64,000 nucleotides of DNA from Bacteroidales bacterium. GTDB taxonomy: Bacteria; Bacteroidota; Bacteroidia; Bacteroidales; WCHB1-69. The stretch spans positions 1-64,000 of the forward strand of contig JAFXTE010000080.1 of the NCBI GenBank assembly GCA_017525245.1, written 5' to 3'. Position 1 is the stretch's first letter. Every line of letters starts with the position of its first letter. Below are positions 7,507-17,900 of this stretch, one piece after another. The notes beneath the pieces are model-generated. The model was not told the DNA's origin, made no database searches, and was given only the letters and a program-made list of their open reading frames with translations. The position numbers and the translations under genes were made by a program.

Positions 7507-7818
7507 ATGAATGACAAACCGAAACTCCGCAGTCGTTTCCGCTGGTTCGCCATCTTGTATGCCGTGACGCTCCTGCTGTTTTTGTCGTATATCTTCTTTT
7601 TCTCCGATCATAACCTCAAGACGCATCGCGACTTGAACCGCAAAATTTCCAATTTGGAGGACAAGATCACCAATACGAAAAACCAGGTCGGCAATGTCTA
7701 TACATACGAGCAACTGTTGGCGGATTCGACCCTGTTGGAGAAATACGGACGCGAACAGCTGAATATGCACAAACCGAACGAGGATGTTTTTGTGATACTC
7801 TATGAAAAAGGAGAATGA
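7507..7818 (+). CDS. Septum-formation initiator, FtsB/DivIC family
   Basis: A 103-residue bitopic membrane protein. A short cytoplasmic N terminus (MNDKPKLRSRFRW) precedes one transmembrane helix (about residues 15-33, FAILYAVTLLLFLSYIFFF), a coiled coil (DLNRKISNLEDKITNTKNQV) and a small globular tail. This is the FtsB/DivIC layout; these proteins join FtsL and FtsQ in the divisome. It begins 3 nt after rny, and its end overlaps aroQ by 17 nt. Confidence 0.82.
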   Translation: MNDKPKLRSRFRWFAILYAVTLLLFLSYIFFFSDHNLKTHRDLNRKISNLEDKITNTKNQVGNVYTYEQLLADSTLLEKYGREQLNMHKPNEDVFVILYEKGE

Positions 7819-8269
7819 TCATATCCGATTGCTGATTGTCAATGGTGTGAACCTCAGTAGTTTAGGTACACGTGAGGTGAACATCTATGGGAGCGTTTCT
7901 TTTGAGGAATACCTCGGAAAGTTGCGTGACCGTTATCCCCATGCGGAGATATCCTTCTTCCAGTCGGACGATGTCGGGGCATTGGCAAATACCATCACTT
8001 CGGCACGGAACTTGCATGGAATCATTCTCAACGCAGGAGCATACACGCATACCTCGTTGGTGTTGGCTGATGCGGTGCGTACGGCTCAATGCCCGGTGGT
8101 GGAAGTGCATATCAGCAACTTGTTCGGCAGGGAACAGTACCGACGGAAAAGTGTACTCTCCTCTGTCTGTAATGGTTTCATCAGCGGGTTCGGTTTAGAT
8201 GGTTACGAGTTGGCTGTGCTTTCATTCCTGCAGAAAAAAGTTCAAGATGTTAAACTTTACCCGGTATGA
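7802..8269 (+). CDS. aroQ: 3-dehydroquinate dehydratase, type II
   Basis: A 155-residue dodecamer-forming dehydratase of the shikimate pathway, converting 3-dehydroquinate to 3-dehydroshikimate. Catalytic elements are present: LGTREVNIYG (Arg and the catalytic Tyr), NAGAYTHTS (Asn and His), and VVEVHISNLFGREQYRR (Glu, His, Arg). The N-terminal signature reads NGVNLSSLG instead of NGPNLNLLG, so the protein is somewhat diverged but looks active. It overlaps the preceding gene by 17 nt. Confidence 0.92.
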   Translation: MKKENDHIRLLIVNGVNLSSLGTREVNIYGSVSFEEYLGKLRDRYPHAEISFFQSDDVGALANTITSARNLHGIILNAGAYTHTSLVLADAVRTAQCPVVEVHISNLFGREQYRRKSVLSSVCNGFISGFGLDGYELAVLSFLQKKVQDVKLYPV

Positions 8270-8355
8270 CGAGTCTTCGTATATTGTGATTTAAGTCTAA
8301 GTTTTAAGTCATAGTTATAGTTATAGTAAGAAATAAACCTTAAATAGTTGATATT

Positions 8356-8814
8356 ATGAAAAAAGTAATCAGTTTGTTGATGGTATTGGCATTGGTGATG
8401 GGCGGAATGGCCCAGAACGATGCCTCACAACCGAAAAAGAACAAAAAAGTGAAAACTCCTGAAATCACCTTTGAGAGCCTCGTACACGATTACGGCCAAA
8501 TCAATCAGGGTGACAATGGCGAATGCGAGTTCGTGTTCAAAAACACCGGTAAAGCAGAGTTGATACTCACAAACTGCCGCTCCAGTTGCGGTTGCACGGT
8601 TCCGTCTTGGCCGAAAGACCCCATCGCCCCTGGTAAAAAGGCTTCCATCAAAGTGAAGTACAACACACAACGAATCGGTCAGATTAACAAGACCATCACG
8701 GTGGAATCCAATGCCGTGAATGACCGTGTGGTGCTGAAGATTACGGGTAATATCAGCCCGAAACCGACGGAGGCAGCTCCTGAAAACAACAGCGGTGCAC
8801 CCAAAGTGAACTAA
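8356..8814 (+). CDS. Exported DUF1573-family protein (first copy)
   Basis: A 152-residue protein with a signal peptide (MKKVISLLMVLALVMGGMAQ) and one DUF1573 immunoglobulin-like domain: HDYGQINQGDNGECEFVFKN, then NCRSSCGCTVPSWPKDPIAPG with a Cys pair, then QRIGQINKTITVESNA. The domain is common in exported Bacteroidota proteins; its molecular role is unknown. The tail is Pro/Asn-rich. A second copy follows after 16 nt, so they form a pair. A short ATAGTT repeat lies just upstream (about 8307-8328). Confidence 0.85.
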   Translation: MKKVISLLMVLALVMGGMAQNDASQPKKNKKVKTPEITFESLVHDYGQINQGDNGECEFVFKNTGKAELILTNCRSSCGCTVPSWPKDPIAPGKKASIKVKYNTQRIGQINKTITVESNAVNDRVVLKITGNISPKPTEAAPENNSGAPKVN

Positions 8815-8830
8815 TCAAAAACAGATAACG

Positions 8831-9250
8831 ATGAAAAAGTTAATGATTCTCGTATTTGTGTTTTGTCTGGGATTTGGAGCCAATTTGCAGGCACAGTCCA
8901 AAGACAACAAATCGCAGACAACTACGTCCACCTATACAGGCACAGGTGCCGAGATAGAGTTTGAGAAGAAGTTCGTTGACTTCGGAACACTCAAGGTCGG
9001 CGATGTGAAGGTTGTGACCGTCACGTACAAGAATATCGGCAAGAAGCCGCTGATTCTTGATGATGTGATTTCCTCATGCGACTGCACAACGGTGGAATGG
9101 GACAAGGCTCCGGTGATGCCAGGCAAAACCGGTACGATTAAGGCCACTTATACGGCCAAGAATGTCGGACTGATTAGCAAGCGCATCACGGTGCTGTCGA
9201 ATGCCAACACAGATCGTGTGATACTACAGCTGAAGGGGGAGGTGAAGTAA
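8831..9250 (+). CDS. Exported DUF1573-family protein (second copy)
   Basis: A 139-residue protein with a signal peptide (MKKLMILVFVFCLGFGANLQ) and a DUF1573 domain: FVDFGTLKVGDVKVVTVTYKN, SSCDCTTVEWDKAPVMPG, then SKRITVLSNANTDRVIL. It is a tandem duplicate of the preceding gene with the same Cys-x-Cys segment. The gene ends 13 nt before the tmRNA 5' end, leaving almost no room for a separate ssrA promoter outside the coding region. Confidence 0.85.
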   Translation: MKKLMILVFVFCLGFGANLQAQSKDNKSQTTTSTYTGTGAEIEFEKKFVDFGTLKVGDVKVVTVTYKNIGKKPLILDDVISSCDCTTVEWDKAPVMPGKTGTIKATYTAKNVGLISKRITVLSNANTDRVILQLKGEVK

Positions 9251-9263
9251 CCCCCTTTCTCCC

Positions 9264-9653
9264 GGGGCCGTCTGGTTTTGACAGCAAGTTCGGGGGTATG
9301 TAAGCAGGTCGGAATTTGTGGGCTGATTCCGTTAAAAATTAACCCTCGATGCCAAATAAATGGCGAAACTTCTTATGCATTCGCAGCGTAACCGTTGCGG
9401 ATCCCGCCGCACGGACAAGGTCCGCAGCCGCGGGTGCTCCCCCGGAAGTTTTTTGGCTCAACGTCCGGACCGGAGTATCATAAAAGGGCTGATAGCCAAA
9501 GCCGCGCTTCGAGGCTGAGGCGAAACTTTAGAAGATAAGCGGCGCTTAGGTCCGTCCCGTACCATGCCGCCGCCGACAACCAAACGGTGACTAAACTTGT
9601 AGAAAGCATACTTGCGGCGTGTTTGGACGAGGGTTCGACTCCCTCCGGCTCCA
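9264..9653 (+). ncRNA. ssrA: Transfer-messenger RNA (tmRNA), tag GETSYAFAA
   Basis: One-piece tmRNA of about 390 nt. The 5' GGGGCCG (9264-9270) pairs with the 3' CGGCTCC (9646-9652) as acceptor stem with A9653 as discriminator. The characteristic CTGGTTTTGACAGC follows the 5' arm, and a T-arm with GGGTTCGACTCCC lies near the 3' end. The message part starts at GGC 9362 and reads G-E-T-S-Y-A-F-A-A, stop TAA 9389-9391. CCA is not encoded (CAG follows the discriminator). tmRNA rescues stalled ribosomes and marks products for ClpXP, whose genes lie at 25.6-28.2 kb. Confidence 0.95.
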
Positions 9654-9665
9654 CAGGAAAAAGAT

Positions 9666-9692
9666 AAAGGTGCGTCAAATGGCGCACCTTTT
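9666..9692 (+). terminator. Terminator after ssrA
   Basis: A 9-bp perfect stem (AAAGGTGCG at 9666-9674, CGCACCTTT at 9683-9691) with a short T-run immediately after the tmRNA. Confidence 0.75.
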
Positions 9693-9720
9693 GTCGTATG
9701 TTGAACATTGGTTTTCAGCA

Positions 9721-11937
9721 TTAAGGTTTGACGCTGGCCGTTTTTGAAGGCTGCGAGCGTTTCCCCTTGCCGAGGAACATCTGGATATAATAGGAGACTT
9801 TTTGCCCCTGTTTCAGGTTGCAGTCAGTGAAGGAAGTCTCCCCTCTGCGGAAACTGCCGCATGCGTAAGCCGGCGCATCGTTCACCGACTTGAAGACCAC
9901 GCCATAGTAGTCCTGTTTGGAGTTGTATTCGTAGGTGAACTCCAGATTGGCGCAAGTTTTGTTTTTGCTCAGAGATGCTTTCAATGTGAGAGGTATCTGA
10001 ATAATGGACGCGCCGCGGAATCGTACGGTGGTTTGTCCAGTTTTGCCGGAAGACAAACGGCTGTTGTCGAACACCTCAATACAGTAATTGTAATTCACGG
10101 CAGAAGGCTCTGGGAAGTCGGTGAATACAATGACGCTGTCTTCAACCAACTCCAGCGGGGAGAAGATGCGGACCTGTTTCCATTGCTTTTCATTCTCCTT
10201 TTTACGGTAAACCACGTATGCCACTACATCATTGGAAGTGCTTTTCAACCAGGTGAATGTCACCGATTCGTCGGTCTGGGTGTAGTCTTTAAGAAGGGCC
10301 ACCCCTGGAGGCACGATGTCGGGTACAGGAATGGCAAGCGTGTCAGATGGTTTTGAGAAGTTATGGCTGTTGTCCTCCGCCACCACATAATAAAAGATGT
10401 ATTTGGTGAGTGTGTTTAACGAAAGCGTGTCCCAGAAGTTGTTTTCCTCGTTGCGGCGGCCGGTTTTCTGGATGAAATCGTGGTCGAGCTGGTTGGCGAA
10501 ATAGACACGGTAGCCCAAAACATCTTTTTCGGGGTTCAGGTTCCATTGCAGATAGACCACCCCTGCGGTGTCCACTACGCCAGCAAGGCCGGTGGGGGCA
10601 GATGGCGCCACATCATCTTCGATGTTGTTGATCTGCGCCAGTGAGTAGGAGACGTTGCCGTTGTTGTCCATGGCGAAGATGCGGTAATAGCCGCGACCGC
10701 GGTCGTGGGCGTCTTTGTCGGTCCACTCACGGGTTTTCGGGGGCAACAGTTCCGTTACGTTGTTCCATGGTCCTGCCGGGTCATCGGAGAAGGTTACCAA
10801 AAATCCCTTAAGGTCGTCATCCTCCTGATCCACAGTCCATTTCAGCGGGCATGTGTTGTTGTTTTTCGGGAAGATGAACTCCAGAACAGGCACGGCGGGA
10901 GGGATGAAATCCTGCATTTCGAAAGGTTCCGATTTGCGTTCAGGCGCATAATCGCCGAATGCATCGAACGCCTTCACGCGATAAACGTACTTTTTGTTGA
11001 GTTTCAGTGAGTCGAAATAGCCGACATTGTATTCCAGTATCTGGCCGATTTCCTCGCCAAACACCTCGTATGTGTCCTGATCCGGATCGTAACCGTAGAT
11101 GGGTGCGTTGTGGATGGCGGTCCAGCTCCTGCCGTCGTCCTCGCTACGCTCCAGGTAATAGCCGGAGAGCTTGTTCTTTCCCCAATAGATGAAAACGGTG
11201 TACGGGGAGTTCTGGTAGAAATGGATTTCGGGGATTTCCTCCTCGAAGCTGCGCTTGAAGGGTTTGCATTCCACATCAAGTATCCGTTTGGGCAGCGTGA
11301 CGATGTCATCGGGAATGAGGCATTCGATGGTGTAGGTGTAAAATTCCCCTTTCTTGACCGACTTGTCCACGAAGCGAAGCCCAAGGGCGTCGGCGGCGTC
11401 AATGTGGCCTTCAGCGGCCAGATAAGCCATGGCCTGACGTTGGGTTTGTTCCTGATCGCGACGGAAAATGTAATTTTCCATGCCCTCCGACTCTTTGGGG
11501 TTGAAATAGGATGCACCATAGAGTGCCTGCGCCGCCACACCCACATAGACGTGAGATGAGTCATATTTGGCTTTCATCTCCTCCAATGTCAGGGCTCTGA
11601 CAGGAGTGGGAGTGAGCAGGGTCTCGATGGAGGCGGAAGTGTCAGCGGCATACTCTTCGGCTGTTTTGAGACGATAGATGTTCCATCCGTAATTGCTGGC
11701 CAGTCGCCACACGCCCGCGTCTTCGGGTGCCCATCGGAGCACAATGCTGTCGCCATAGCTGCGTGCCACAACGCTGAAATTGTAGAGCGAGTGCGAATAC
11801 CCCTCTTCTGCACTTGTGGTGTTGTCCACTTGGGCGAAAACGGACATCGAAAATGCCATCATCCAACCTAAAATCATTGGAATGAGAATACTTTTCCTTT
11901 CTTTCATTGTCTCAGTTTTGATATTGATATTTTCCAT
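9721..11937 (-). CDS. Exported fibronectin-type-III-like repeat protein
   Basis: A 738-residue protein with a signal peptide (ILIPMILGWMMAFSMSVFAQ, after a short N-terminal stretch; an alternative start is the Met at codon 11, 11907). The body is a chain of beta-sandwich modules with fibronectin III features, for example VYLQWNLNPEKDVLGYRVYF, KYIFYYVVAEDNSHN, VTFTWLKSTSNDVVAYVVYR and KYVYRVKAFDAFGDY. I recognise no catalytic motif and no T9SS C-terminal domain; it ends GKGKRSQPSKTASVKP. It is the last gene of a three-gene minus-strand unit, 15 nt after the giant gene. Function unknown; probably an adhesive or scaffold envelope protein. Confidence 0.75.
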   Translation of the reverse strand: MENINIKTETMKERKSILIPMILGWMMAFSMSVFAQVDNTTSAEEGYSHSLYNFSVVARSYGDSIVLRWAPEDAGVWRLASNYGWNIYRLKTAEEYAADTSASIETLLTPTPVRALTLEEMKAKYDSSHVYVGVAAQALYGASYFNPKESEGMENYIFRRDQEQTQRQAMAYLAAEGHIDAADALGLRFVDKSVKKGEFYTYTIECLIPDDIVTLPKRILDVECKPFKRSFEEEIPEIHFYQNSPYTVFIYWGKNKLSGYYLERSEDDGRSWTAIHNAPIYGYDPDQDTYEVFGEEIGQILEYNVGYFDSLKLNKKYVYRVKAFDAFGDYAPERKSEPFEMQDFIPPAVPVLEFIFPKNNNTCPLKWTVDQEDDDLKGFLVTFSDDPAGPWNNVTELLPPKTREWTDKDAHDRGRGYYRIFAMDNNGNVSYSLAQINNIEDDVAPSAPTGLAGVVDTAGVVYLQWNLNPEKDVLGYRVYFANQLDHDFIQKTGRRNEENNFWDTLSLNTLTKYIFYYVVAEDNSHNFSKPSDTLAIPVPDIVPPGVALLKDYTQTDESVTFTWLKSTSNDVVAYVVYRKKENEKQWKQVRIFSPLELVEDSVIVFTDFPEPSAVNYNYCIEVFDNSRLSSGKTGQTTVRFRGASIIQIPLTLKASLSKNKTCANLEFTYEYNSKQDYYGVVFKSVNDAPAYACGSFRRGETSFTDCNLKQGQKVSYYIQMFLGKGKRSQPSKTASVKP

Positions 11938-11952
11938 AGTTTTTCATCAAAA

Positions 11953-14900
11953 TTAATCATCCCCATAAGTGTCACCTGGCCTGGAGTTGTTTAGGCGGTT
12001 GTAGGGGTCGATAAGCCAATTGCACAGGGTGCCGCTTAAACCGGCTCCGGAATTTAGCTTGATGGTGTACGACATATCTCTTCCGGCCGTGTTCAGGATT
12101 TTGTTGGGGTAGAACACCCGAGTGGACTGTGCAGAGCTGTTCTTGATTGCCACCGCGATCTTCATCATGTTACTGTTGAAGTTTTCGGCCCGCGTGGTCA
12201 TGAAGTAGAGCTTGACATTCATCTTGTAAGTAGGTCTGGGCGGATTATAAACGTTGTAGTAACTTCCGTCGAACGGTACGTACCAGTTTCCAAGTACAGA
12301 TGTCTGATGAGCCGAGCACTTGTGATGCTTGTCATACCCTTGGTCGCAAGTCACTGGGTAATAAAGGGTGGAGGAATTATAGTAGTAGAAATCCCGGTCG
12401 AAACCGTGTCCGCCAATATCGAGACATTGTCCTTTGGCACTGAACCAGTATTTCGCCCATAGGCGGTCACGAAGTTGTAACAAATTTACATCGATGTATT
12501 CTTTTTCAAGATCCAATAATTTGTATGAATGTCCGTCAGTGGCAGCGTAGTACGTGTCAGGGTGTAAGTCGTCCAAAGCCCACATGTAATGAACCACTCG
12601 GTATATCATCGGCATGTCATACGGGAAGTTGGTATAGGTCAAGAAGGCGTTAATGTTGTTAGCATTATAGTACAGGTTGAAAAGCTTCATTTTGCCACTC
12701 CAATCCCGTTGGTTGAGCGATTGAGCATGCAGCTGGTTATCATACATGAACCAGGCGAGTTTGTTGAGGTCTTTGATGATAGAAACGGTGGCGTAATCGT
12801 CAATTCGCCAAGCCCATGAATATTTTCCGTCATCATATTTGAGGTATGGCTGCTTGTTTGAATATGCGGTTTCGAAGTATTTGTCATCCAAAGGTTGTCT
12901 GGATTGATCATTTCTGACCCTGAAATCAAGTATGCAAGGCACGTCCACCGTGTTGGGATGATAGTTCTTGGCGACACATTGAGTGAAGTCGGTGCCGCCC
13001 TTGATGCGGCGGTCGATGGTGGAAAGCTTGCGATTGTTGTTGATGTATAACCCACCACTCAGGATTCTTTGGAATTCGCTGGCCGAATAGCCAGAGGCCA
13101 TCACGGTATTGACGTCATACCTTATACTGCTGTTCTTTTTCCGACAGTGGAACGTGGTCAACAAGGGCGTTTGTTTGAAGTCCCTTTCCAAATCAATGAA
13201 ATGTTGGAAATACTGCCGGTGCAATTCCATGAGTGTGCCGGAGTTCCGGTCGAGCGCCAGATAGCAGATGGGAGGCATCTTGCAGCCCGTGTGGTAACGG
13301 GTGACATCCTCCGGATCGTATGGCAGGAACATCCAAGCGTACAAATCCAGCGAACTATTATAAGAACTGTGGAAATCGGATAGTGTGAAGTATGAGTCAT
13401 TATCCGTAACAGATGCTTTGTTAATGCTGCTGGCGATATCGTTGTCATAGATGGAGGCAGCCCCTTCGCCAAAAACGCGGGATGTCAAGGTTTTCTCGAT
13501 GGTTGATCCAGAAGCGAACCATGTCCACCGGTAAATCTGCTTGCCGATGGAAGAACTGATCCGATATCCCTCCTTGAGCATGGTACGGTAATAGGTCATG
13601 GAGTCTTTGCCGACGGTATGCTTGTCTTCGTAGATTTCGTCCAGCATCTCATCTTGAATGTTGATGGAGTTGTTGCTGCTGTACAAGGATTCAAGGATGC
13701 CGGCGCCGGAGAATTGTGACATATCAACGGAGGGCATTTGCCCATGTCCAGTCATGTCTTGGTAGTGCTGCATCATATTTCCGAGTAAGGAGCTGACGGA
13801 TGAACCGGCAAGATAGGCCGTGCCGCTGGTGTTGTGGGATGACCCTGCCAGTCCGAGACTCGCAAAACTTACACCCGAGAAATTGACATTTCCAGTGCCG
13901 TGGTATGTCAAAACGCTGCTTGCCCCTCCATTGCCGGTCTTCCGGTTATGGGCGGCTTCGGCTTCTTCGTAGGTCTTGTCAGAGATGCGGCTTTGGTATT
14001 CGGACTTCTTGACGGTGATGTTGGCGGCCTGCTGTGCGGCGCTTAGCGCGCTTTCGTAGGCGTTTTTATCCACAATAAGGAATTGCAACAGATGTGCGCC
14101 CTTACCCGTTTGTGACACAAACTCCTTCTTGGGCAGCTGAACGTCCACATACGGCAAGCTTCCATTGGTGACGTAGCTGTAGCGGCATTCCGCAATCTCA
14201 CCATCTTCCAATCCGTTCTTAAGCAGGTAGATTTTCAGCTGTTTGCCTTGTTCGCTGAGTTTGTCCTTGTCAAACAGATTGTCGTATCTGGTGAACAGGT
14301 ACATGCGGCAGAAGGGGACATCGCTGTTCGGGGCGTGAACATACTCCTCAGTCCAGAAGAACGGATCACCGTTGTAAGGCCACGAAAAGACCACGCCATC
14401 GTCCAAGTTTTCTCCTAAAGATCTTGTTTTGAAATACATCACCGTGTCTTTCTTGAAAGGCCTCACGATGGTTTTTCCTGTCTTGTTATCCAGGAAAGTA
14501 GGGTCGTACCAGTCGTAACTTTCAGTGTTGTAAGTGGTTGATGCAGTTCCAGTGTTGACATCGTATTTCACATCCTTCTTCTTCTCATTTTCCACTCTGA
14601 GCAGTTGGCTTTTACCCTGCAAGGATTTCCGTCTTTCGAAACAGCGGGCTTGCAGCTTGATTCTGTTGACGGTATTGGGGATGAACCCGCCGGCCTCTGT
14701 CTCAAACAGATAAACATTATCGTCGCTGTTGCTGGGGGTGAATTTCAGCATTTCGGAGCCCGTGGAGTTGACGTATTGGGAGCCGGACTTGGTGGCCATC
14801 TTGCAGTTGTCTTCAATGAGTACGAAACAGAATCTGCGGGGATTCTTGCCGTCTTGGTCGCAGAGCAGCACATCTCTATCCCATGGCATATTGGAAACGA

Positions 14901-17900
14901 TGGTGCCGATTTGCAGCGGGGACTGGAGGTTGCTGGTGCGGTTAGCTTCCGTTTCGCTGGTGTAGCCCGGCGTGACATTCTGGAAGAGTTTCACGTTGGC
15001 CAGCGGGTCTCCGGCACCGGGCACACAGACGTCACCTAATTGGAAGTCGGCGGAGGTGCTGAACTTCAGCAGACCGCCAAGGAGACTTACTTTGAAACGT
15101 AGGAGACCATAACAGTAGGATGGGTTAGGACCGCCACCTTGCAGCAGGGCACCCACGCCTGCGGAAAAGAGGGAGAACTTGCCGTCCCAGAAACCGAGGT
15201 TCAACCTCAACCCCACATCGCCTTGCAGGGCACCATAGACACGCCCGAGGGCATAAAAGTTGTGCTTGCCGATCTGATTATGGCCGGGGCAACCCATGCC
15301 GCCCACATCCAGCAAGGCCACATCGAAACCGAGGTCCGCCGTTACATCCACATAAAGGAAGAAGTTCAAATCCACTTCGGTGTGGAAGGTGGAACCCAGA
15401 CAGAAACCGCCGCCTTTGTCAATTTTCAACCAGTCGCTGTTGTCGATCATACGGCTCTTCTTGACATCTCTGGAGTTGGCGTCCAGCTTTTTGCCACCGC
15501 CTGCGATACCAAAGAACTTCTGCAAATCATCGCTCAATGGAGGCATCTCGTATGCGAAGGCGTTGCCGGTCTGCATATAGAATGTAAATTCAGCGAATGC
15601 TCTAACAATCACCATGTTCAACGTGGCGGAGAGCTGTACACGATCTTCATATTTGGGCTTCCCGATGGCGAAATACCAATCTGTAGTGCCCTTTTTGTGC
15701 CCTTGATAATTCTTTTTGTAGTGTTTAAGCTCGAAGTCGATGGGGATGCTGGCTTCCGAATTGAAACTGAAATGGGAACCAGCAGCATCGGATGCGCTGG
15801 CAGCTCGGTTGCGATCCGTCTCCTCGTGGGATGACAGACCGGAGTTGTTCTCCAAATTTTCTAATTGGGAGTTGATATTGCTGTTCGTGGCTAACGATGT
15901 CCCAGAATGAATGGCGGTGCCTAACTGATTGCCTAACACAGTTGAACTTGCACCTTTCAACAGATTGTCCAAATTGATTTCGGCTTTTATGTTGATAGAA
16001 AGGCGGAAATAATCGTAGGTGTCGTATGTCTCGAAGCCCATAATGGCTCTTGCCCGTATGAGTGGCGATTTGTTGTTTTTGCTGTCGCCGGGGACGGCGT
16101 TTTCATCCATGGAGGTCAGCACGTATGCGTTTGCATCGATGAAAACACCCGAGAAATGCTTGTTGGAGATGCGCAACGACACCAGCCCGTCGGCGTTCAT
16201 TGTGTTCTTCGCGCCGGTGAGAATCAAGCTGATACCCGCGTTGGCCACCCAACAGTCACGCGATGGGGTGAAATCCATTCCGGAGGATTTGATGGTGTTT
16301 TCGTTGGTGTTGCCCTCCGCTTTCTCCAGTAAGTTCTTGGTGTTGAAACTGGCCAGATCTTTCGTGGATTTCATGTTGTAGGCGAAACCGCCGGCAAAGC
16401 CGTTGATGCTTAACGCCCCCAACGGGATGCCGCCCGGGAACTTGCAGGCCCCGTCGAAGAACCACCAGGAGTACTCGCCCCGGTTGTCTCTCTCCTTGCC
16501 GAATCCGGCGCTCATCGCGAGTGTCACCTCGCTCATGATGGTCACATTGAGCTTGCCGGCAAATCCGGTGACTTTTGTGCAGGTGGGGCATTCGTAAGTG
16601 AACCCTAAGGAGCCACTGAGTTTGAAGACCTCGAAATCGATGTTGTCCAATACGATGCTGTCCAGCTTGCCCTTCACCTCTTTCACATGGAACTTGTTTT
16701 TGGGCTCCGTGACCCCCCAGACGGAGAATCCAGTGGTGGCCCCTAGGTCTGTTCCCTCCGTGGCGAACTTCATCTTTCCGACCATCTTCACGCCTAACTT
16801 CAGGTTGTCGCCCAAATAATCCACAATAGGGTCGATTTTTTCCAAACTGAAGGTGAAACCGAAGAATGACACCTCGCCGATGTTCTCCTCCATCTCCGCC
16901 ACATGGTCGGGACTGTAACCGCCAATGTATTTTTGCGGGGAGGCAAATGACCATTCCCCGATGTCGAACTCGAATTTCTGGATGGAAGCGGTGCCCGCCT
17001 TGGGAGTGCCTCCTAAGTTGTAGTTGCGCATACCCATGTGTTCGAATTTCACCGCCTCGAAATCGGTAGGAAGACCGATTTTGCTGGTTTTCAATGAAAT
17101 AAATCCATTCAAGGTCAAGTCAACACGTGTGCCGCTCTCTTTGTAGATTTTCTTGATTCTGAAATAGGAGGACTCTTTGACAAAATTGACATCAGCTGCC
17201 CAGAGGTCAAGCGGCATTGTGTCTTTGCGTGATTGTAAATTGAACGTCAGACTGTCGGCACCGATGGAGCATTCATAGTCGAAACCGCCCTTGAAGAGAG
17301 GCACGCCCATGCCGCCTTTGATGACCCCCGCCTTGTATTGGTTTTTGGTGAATCTCAACCTGACGGTGTCCAAGGAGAACGCCCATCCCCAGCCCTCGGT
17401 GGTGTTGGCATCGATGATGTCGTGCGCGTAAAGGTCGGTGGAGAAACCGAATTTGTCGATGATTAACCCGTGGGCACCGAAGTTGATACGGGAACTGGGA
17501 TAGCAGTAGTGTACAGAGTCGGTCAGCGTGTTGTTGAGCCCGTAGTGGTAAACCACCATGGAATCCTTGCGGTTCACGGTGTCAGAGAAGGTGTTGCTGA
17601 TCTCATCGGAGAGGAAGACCTTGAGGTCATCCCAGTAGAAACCGGTCCATTCATTTGTCGCCTTGGTGAGTTTTTTCTTTTCTTCCTCGTTCATGTTAGG
17701 GGGTGGCGGTGTGCCATAGAGGTATTCGTAAGTCAGGGAAACCTCGCTGGGGGTCTGTTTCTCGGAATGGTCGTAGAAAATGCCTTTGCCGGTAGGGTAG
17801 AAGAGGAACCGGTCGGCGCCTGCCACGGCAAACGGATCCATGTTGACCTTTACCACCCAGTCGTCCCAGTCTTTGAATTCCGCAATCATGGAGGCCTTTA

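Noticed and set aside
7802..8269. Inactive AroQ
   Set aside because: The NGPNL signature is altered, but the catalytic Tyr, Asn, His, Glu and Arg residues are all present, so I treat it as active.
9600..9660. Stand-alone tRNA gene
   Set aside because: The TTCGACT T-loop and acceptor-like 3' end belong to the tRNA-like domain of tmRNA; no anticodon arm is present.
9458..9721. Small minus-strand protein genes over the tmRNA region
   Set aside because: The region is the tmRNA, shown by paired acceptor stem, T-arm and tag frame.
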